A program made the translations under genes and the position numbers. The notes beneath the pieces are model-generated. The model saw only the letters and a list, made by a program, of their open reading frames with translations. It did not search any database and was not told where the DNA came from. From assembly GCF_012030425.1 (NCBI RefSeq), contig NZ_JAAUVN010000001.1, positions 248,001 through 312,000 on the forward strand: DNA of 64,000 bases, in the 5' to 3' direction. This document shows, piece by piece, positions 62,290 through 64,000 of the stretch. This DNA is from Sphingobacterium sp. B16(2022). Its GTDB lineage: Bacteria > Bacteroidota > Bacteroidia > Sphingobacteriales > Sphingobacteriaceae. Every line of letters begins with the position of its first letter. Position 1 is the first letter of the stretch.

Positions 62290-62398
62290 GCGACAAAAGT
62301 ACGAATTTTAACATTCCTACCAAATTTATTTTAAAAAAATAAAGGTAAAAATAGATTTTGAACAGTGATTTTGCTGATTTTAAGTGTGTTAATTTTTA

Positions 62399-63022
62399 TT
62401 AGTTTTTTGTTTTATGATAAAGAGATCGAATCATGTGACTAACATTGTTAGAAATGTAATTCTCTAATCTTTGTAGGAGTATTTCATTTGGGGTCATACC
62501 CATTTTTGTGGAACTAGAAAGTTCTCTGAGGTCTTCTCCTTTGGATAATTCATATAGCAGGATAAAGAGTTTCATTACAGCGTAAAAGCCATTTTTTTCC
62601 ATGGTCAGAATGCGTAGTATGGGAAGCACCTTCTCAATAGTTGCGGTGCCAAAGTGAACTCCTTTGGATGCCCTGTTAAATAATTCCTGTATGCTTTGAA
62701 ATTGCTTTTTGTCTAAGATCTGTTCAACCAGCGAGGGGTGAAATTGTAAGGTGATTTCGTGAATGTCTGTTGATGTGCATTCTCCATCCTTCCATGCGTG
62801 TTTTAATTCCGGATTGGCAATAAGAACTAAATCTTTGTGACCGGTGGTTTCACTGGAATCTCCAATGATCCGTTGAGCTACAGATGCTCCTTCTACATAA
62901 TTCAGTTCATACTCCGGATGTATATGTACAGGAAAGGTAAAAGATGATTTTCTACGGTCGAATACTACGAAACAATCCTGCTCTGATAAAGGTGATTTTT
63001 ATCTATAGATATCTGACATCAT
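62399..63022 (-). pseudogene. AraC-family regulator, broken by an early stop and lacking its HTH
   Basis: From ATG 63022 the frame reads MMSDIYR then TAA (62999-63001, codon 8), and continues in the same frame as KSPLSEQDCFVVFDRRKSS... VHIHPEYELNYVEGA..., a cupin-type AraC sensor domain, down to RLENYISNNVSHMIRSLYHK and a stop at 62399-62401. Normally the HTH begins after LENYISNN; here only about 14 unrelated residues follow, so the DNA-binding domain is missing. The GAA-to-TAA type change at codon 8 (family has E) and the 3' deletion are independent lesions. A divergent intact FMN reductase gene may have been its target. Confidence 0.8.
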
Positions 63023-63164
63023 AATGCTTTAAATATTTGGTTTAATGGTTCGCTAATGTAATGGTTTTTTAACTTAGAAATCATGTTGTGTCATGACAAA
63101 TCAGAGAATAATATGCAAACCAAAAGCTACTGTTGTACGTTATTAAAGAAACAAATGATCATTT

Positions 63165-63731
63165 ATGAAACCATTTAAAGTTGCACTCATCGTTGGAAGT
63201 TTAAGAAAGGAATCTTTCAATAAAAAGATAGGAAGAGCTATTGGCCAATTTAAAATAGCCGGTATGCAGTTTGATGACATTGAAATTGGAGAATTGCCAT
63301 TGTACAATGAGGATTTAGAAAAAGACGTACCTGTAGCCTGGCAAAATTTTAGAGAAATAATCAATCCATATGACGCGGTATTATTTATCACTCCCGAATA
63401 CAATCGATCGGTTCCTGCAGTACTTAAGAATGCACTAGATGTAGGTTCAAGACCATACGGGAAGAGTGTGTGGGATGGTAAGCCTGCGGCCATTATAAGC
63501 TGTACTCCGGGAGGATTAGGTGCTTTTGGGGCCAATCATCATCTTCGTCAATCCTTGGTATTCTTAAATATGCCTACTTTACAACAGCCGGAAGCGTATA
63601 TCAGCCATGCCGCAAAGTTGTTTGATGCCAGTGGAGATCTTATAGATACTTCTACATATGATTTTCTAACCTCCTTTGTTGAAAAATTTGAAAAGTGGAT
63701 CGAAAGAAATGTTCAAGTGAAAAAGTCATAA
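63165..63731 (+). CDS. NADPH-dependent FMN reductase family protein
   Basis: 188 aa flavodoxin-like reductase. The FMN-phosphate loop is VGSLRKESFNKKIGRAI (about 10-26); FITPEYNRSVPAVLKNALDVGSRPYG and CTPGGLGAFGANHHLRQSL are the isoalloxazine-binding and C-terminal signatures of the ChrR/YieF/azoreductase-type family. It reduces quinones, FMN or azo compounds with NAD(P)H in the cytosol. Preceded divergently by the broken AraC gene (142 bp apart), so it may now be constitutive or silent (inference). Confidence 0.92.
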   Translation: MKPFKVALIVGSLRKESFNKKIGRAIGQFKIAGMQFDDIEIGELPLYNEDLEKDVPVAWQNFREIINPYDAVLFITPEYNRSVPAVLKNALDVGSRPYGKSVWDGKPAAIISCTPGGLGAFGANHHLRQSLVFLNMPTLQQPEAYISHAAKLFDASGDLIDTSTYDFLTSFVEKFEKWIERNVQVKKS

Positions 63732-63737
63732 AGCAAA

Positions 63738-63769
63738 AAATCCTCTTTACAAAAGTAAAGAGGATTTTA
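63738..63769. terminator. Bidirectional terminator between the reductase and tRNA-Arg
   Basis: AATCCTCTTTAC pairs with GTAAAGAGGATT (4-nt loop), with A-run before and TTTT after, serving the reductase (plus) and the tRNA-Arg (minus). Confidence 0.85.
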
Positions 63770-63772
63770 AGT

Positions 63773-63845
63773 ACGCCCATCAGGATTCGAACCTGAGACC
63801 GTCGGTTTAGAAAACCGATGCTCTATCCAGCTGAGCTATGAGCGC
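63773..63845 (-). tRNA. tRNA-Arg (anticodon UCU)
   Basis: Minus-strand cloverleaf: acceptor GCGCTCA / TGGGCGT (first pair G-U), D arm TAGCTCAGCTGGATAGAGC, anticodon stem TCGGT/ACCGA with loop TTTCTAA (anticodon TCT), T arm CAGGTTCGAATCCTG. CCA not encoded. Confidence 0.95.
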
Positions 63846-64000
63846 GTTTTCCTTTCGGTGATGCAAAAGTACTTAAATGATCTATATTTCCAAAACTTAT
63901 GTACTTTTTTTTTACTTAAAAACATTAAGTCATTGCATTTCAAGCTGATTAATTTTTCTGTCCAAATACAAAAAAATGTCGATTGGTGGCATCTGAGCTT

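Overview
The window looks like a chromosomal segment from a Bacteroidota bacterium of the Sphingobacterium/Pedobacter type. Supporting signs are the AT-rich sequence with little Shine-Dalgarno signal, TAnnTTTG promoter -7 elements (upstream of serC, rimP and others), a SusC/SusD pair driven by an ECF sigma/FecR pair, a primary sigma factor of about 286 aa without a long region 1.1, a subclass A2 beta-lactamase, and a DUF6266 gene. No rRNA, CRISPR array, prophage or intact transposase was seen.

Layout. 0-8.4 kb is accessory: a MocR-type regulator, a small mobile unit with terminal inverted repeats and an 8-bp target duplication carrying a DUF6266 gene, an Rrf2 regulator with its SDR partner and two matching operators, a CatB-like acetyltransferase broken by an in-frame stop, VOC and DUF2200 genes, a class A beta-lactamase and a D-lactate dehydrogenase. 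8.8-17.5 kb holds sigma/FecR/SusC/SusD, an orphan histidine kinase and a lipoprotein. 17.7-43.9 kb is mostly housekeeping: rpoD, fmt, a FtsX/Lol-type permease, a CPA2 antiporter, icd, serC-serA, lysC-lysA, a TPR protein, a porin, rpoN, PBP1A, a degenerate GIY-YIG protein opposite an S24 regulator, then rimP-nusA-infB behind a leader that looks like an attenuator. 44-51 kb is on the minus strand: DUF2752 with a truncated dispanin gene, DUF1579, and a tight operon porin-DASS carrier-sdhC-sdhA-sdhB, apparently joining C4-dicarboxylate uptake to succinate oxidation. 51.6-58.4 kb is a TolC-RND-adaptor efflux operon ending in a TlpA thioredoxin lipoprotein. 58.6-63.8 kb is a decaying accessory strip: three small genes, a multiply broken alpha/beta hydrolase, a secreted protein of 16-residue tandem repeats, tRNA-Ser(UGA), a broken AraC regulator, an intact FMN reductase and tRNA-Arg(UCU).

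The most notable points, all needing comparison with other genomes, are the TIR/TSD-bounded DUF6266 unit with a nested deleted IS remnant, the promoter-proximal terminator ahead of rimP-nusA-infB, the dicarboxylate-porin-SDH operon, the 16-residue repeat protein, and a set of pseudogenes (CatB, dispanin, hydrolase, AraC) whose lesions can be read directly from the sequence.
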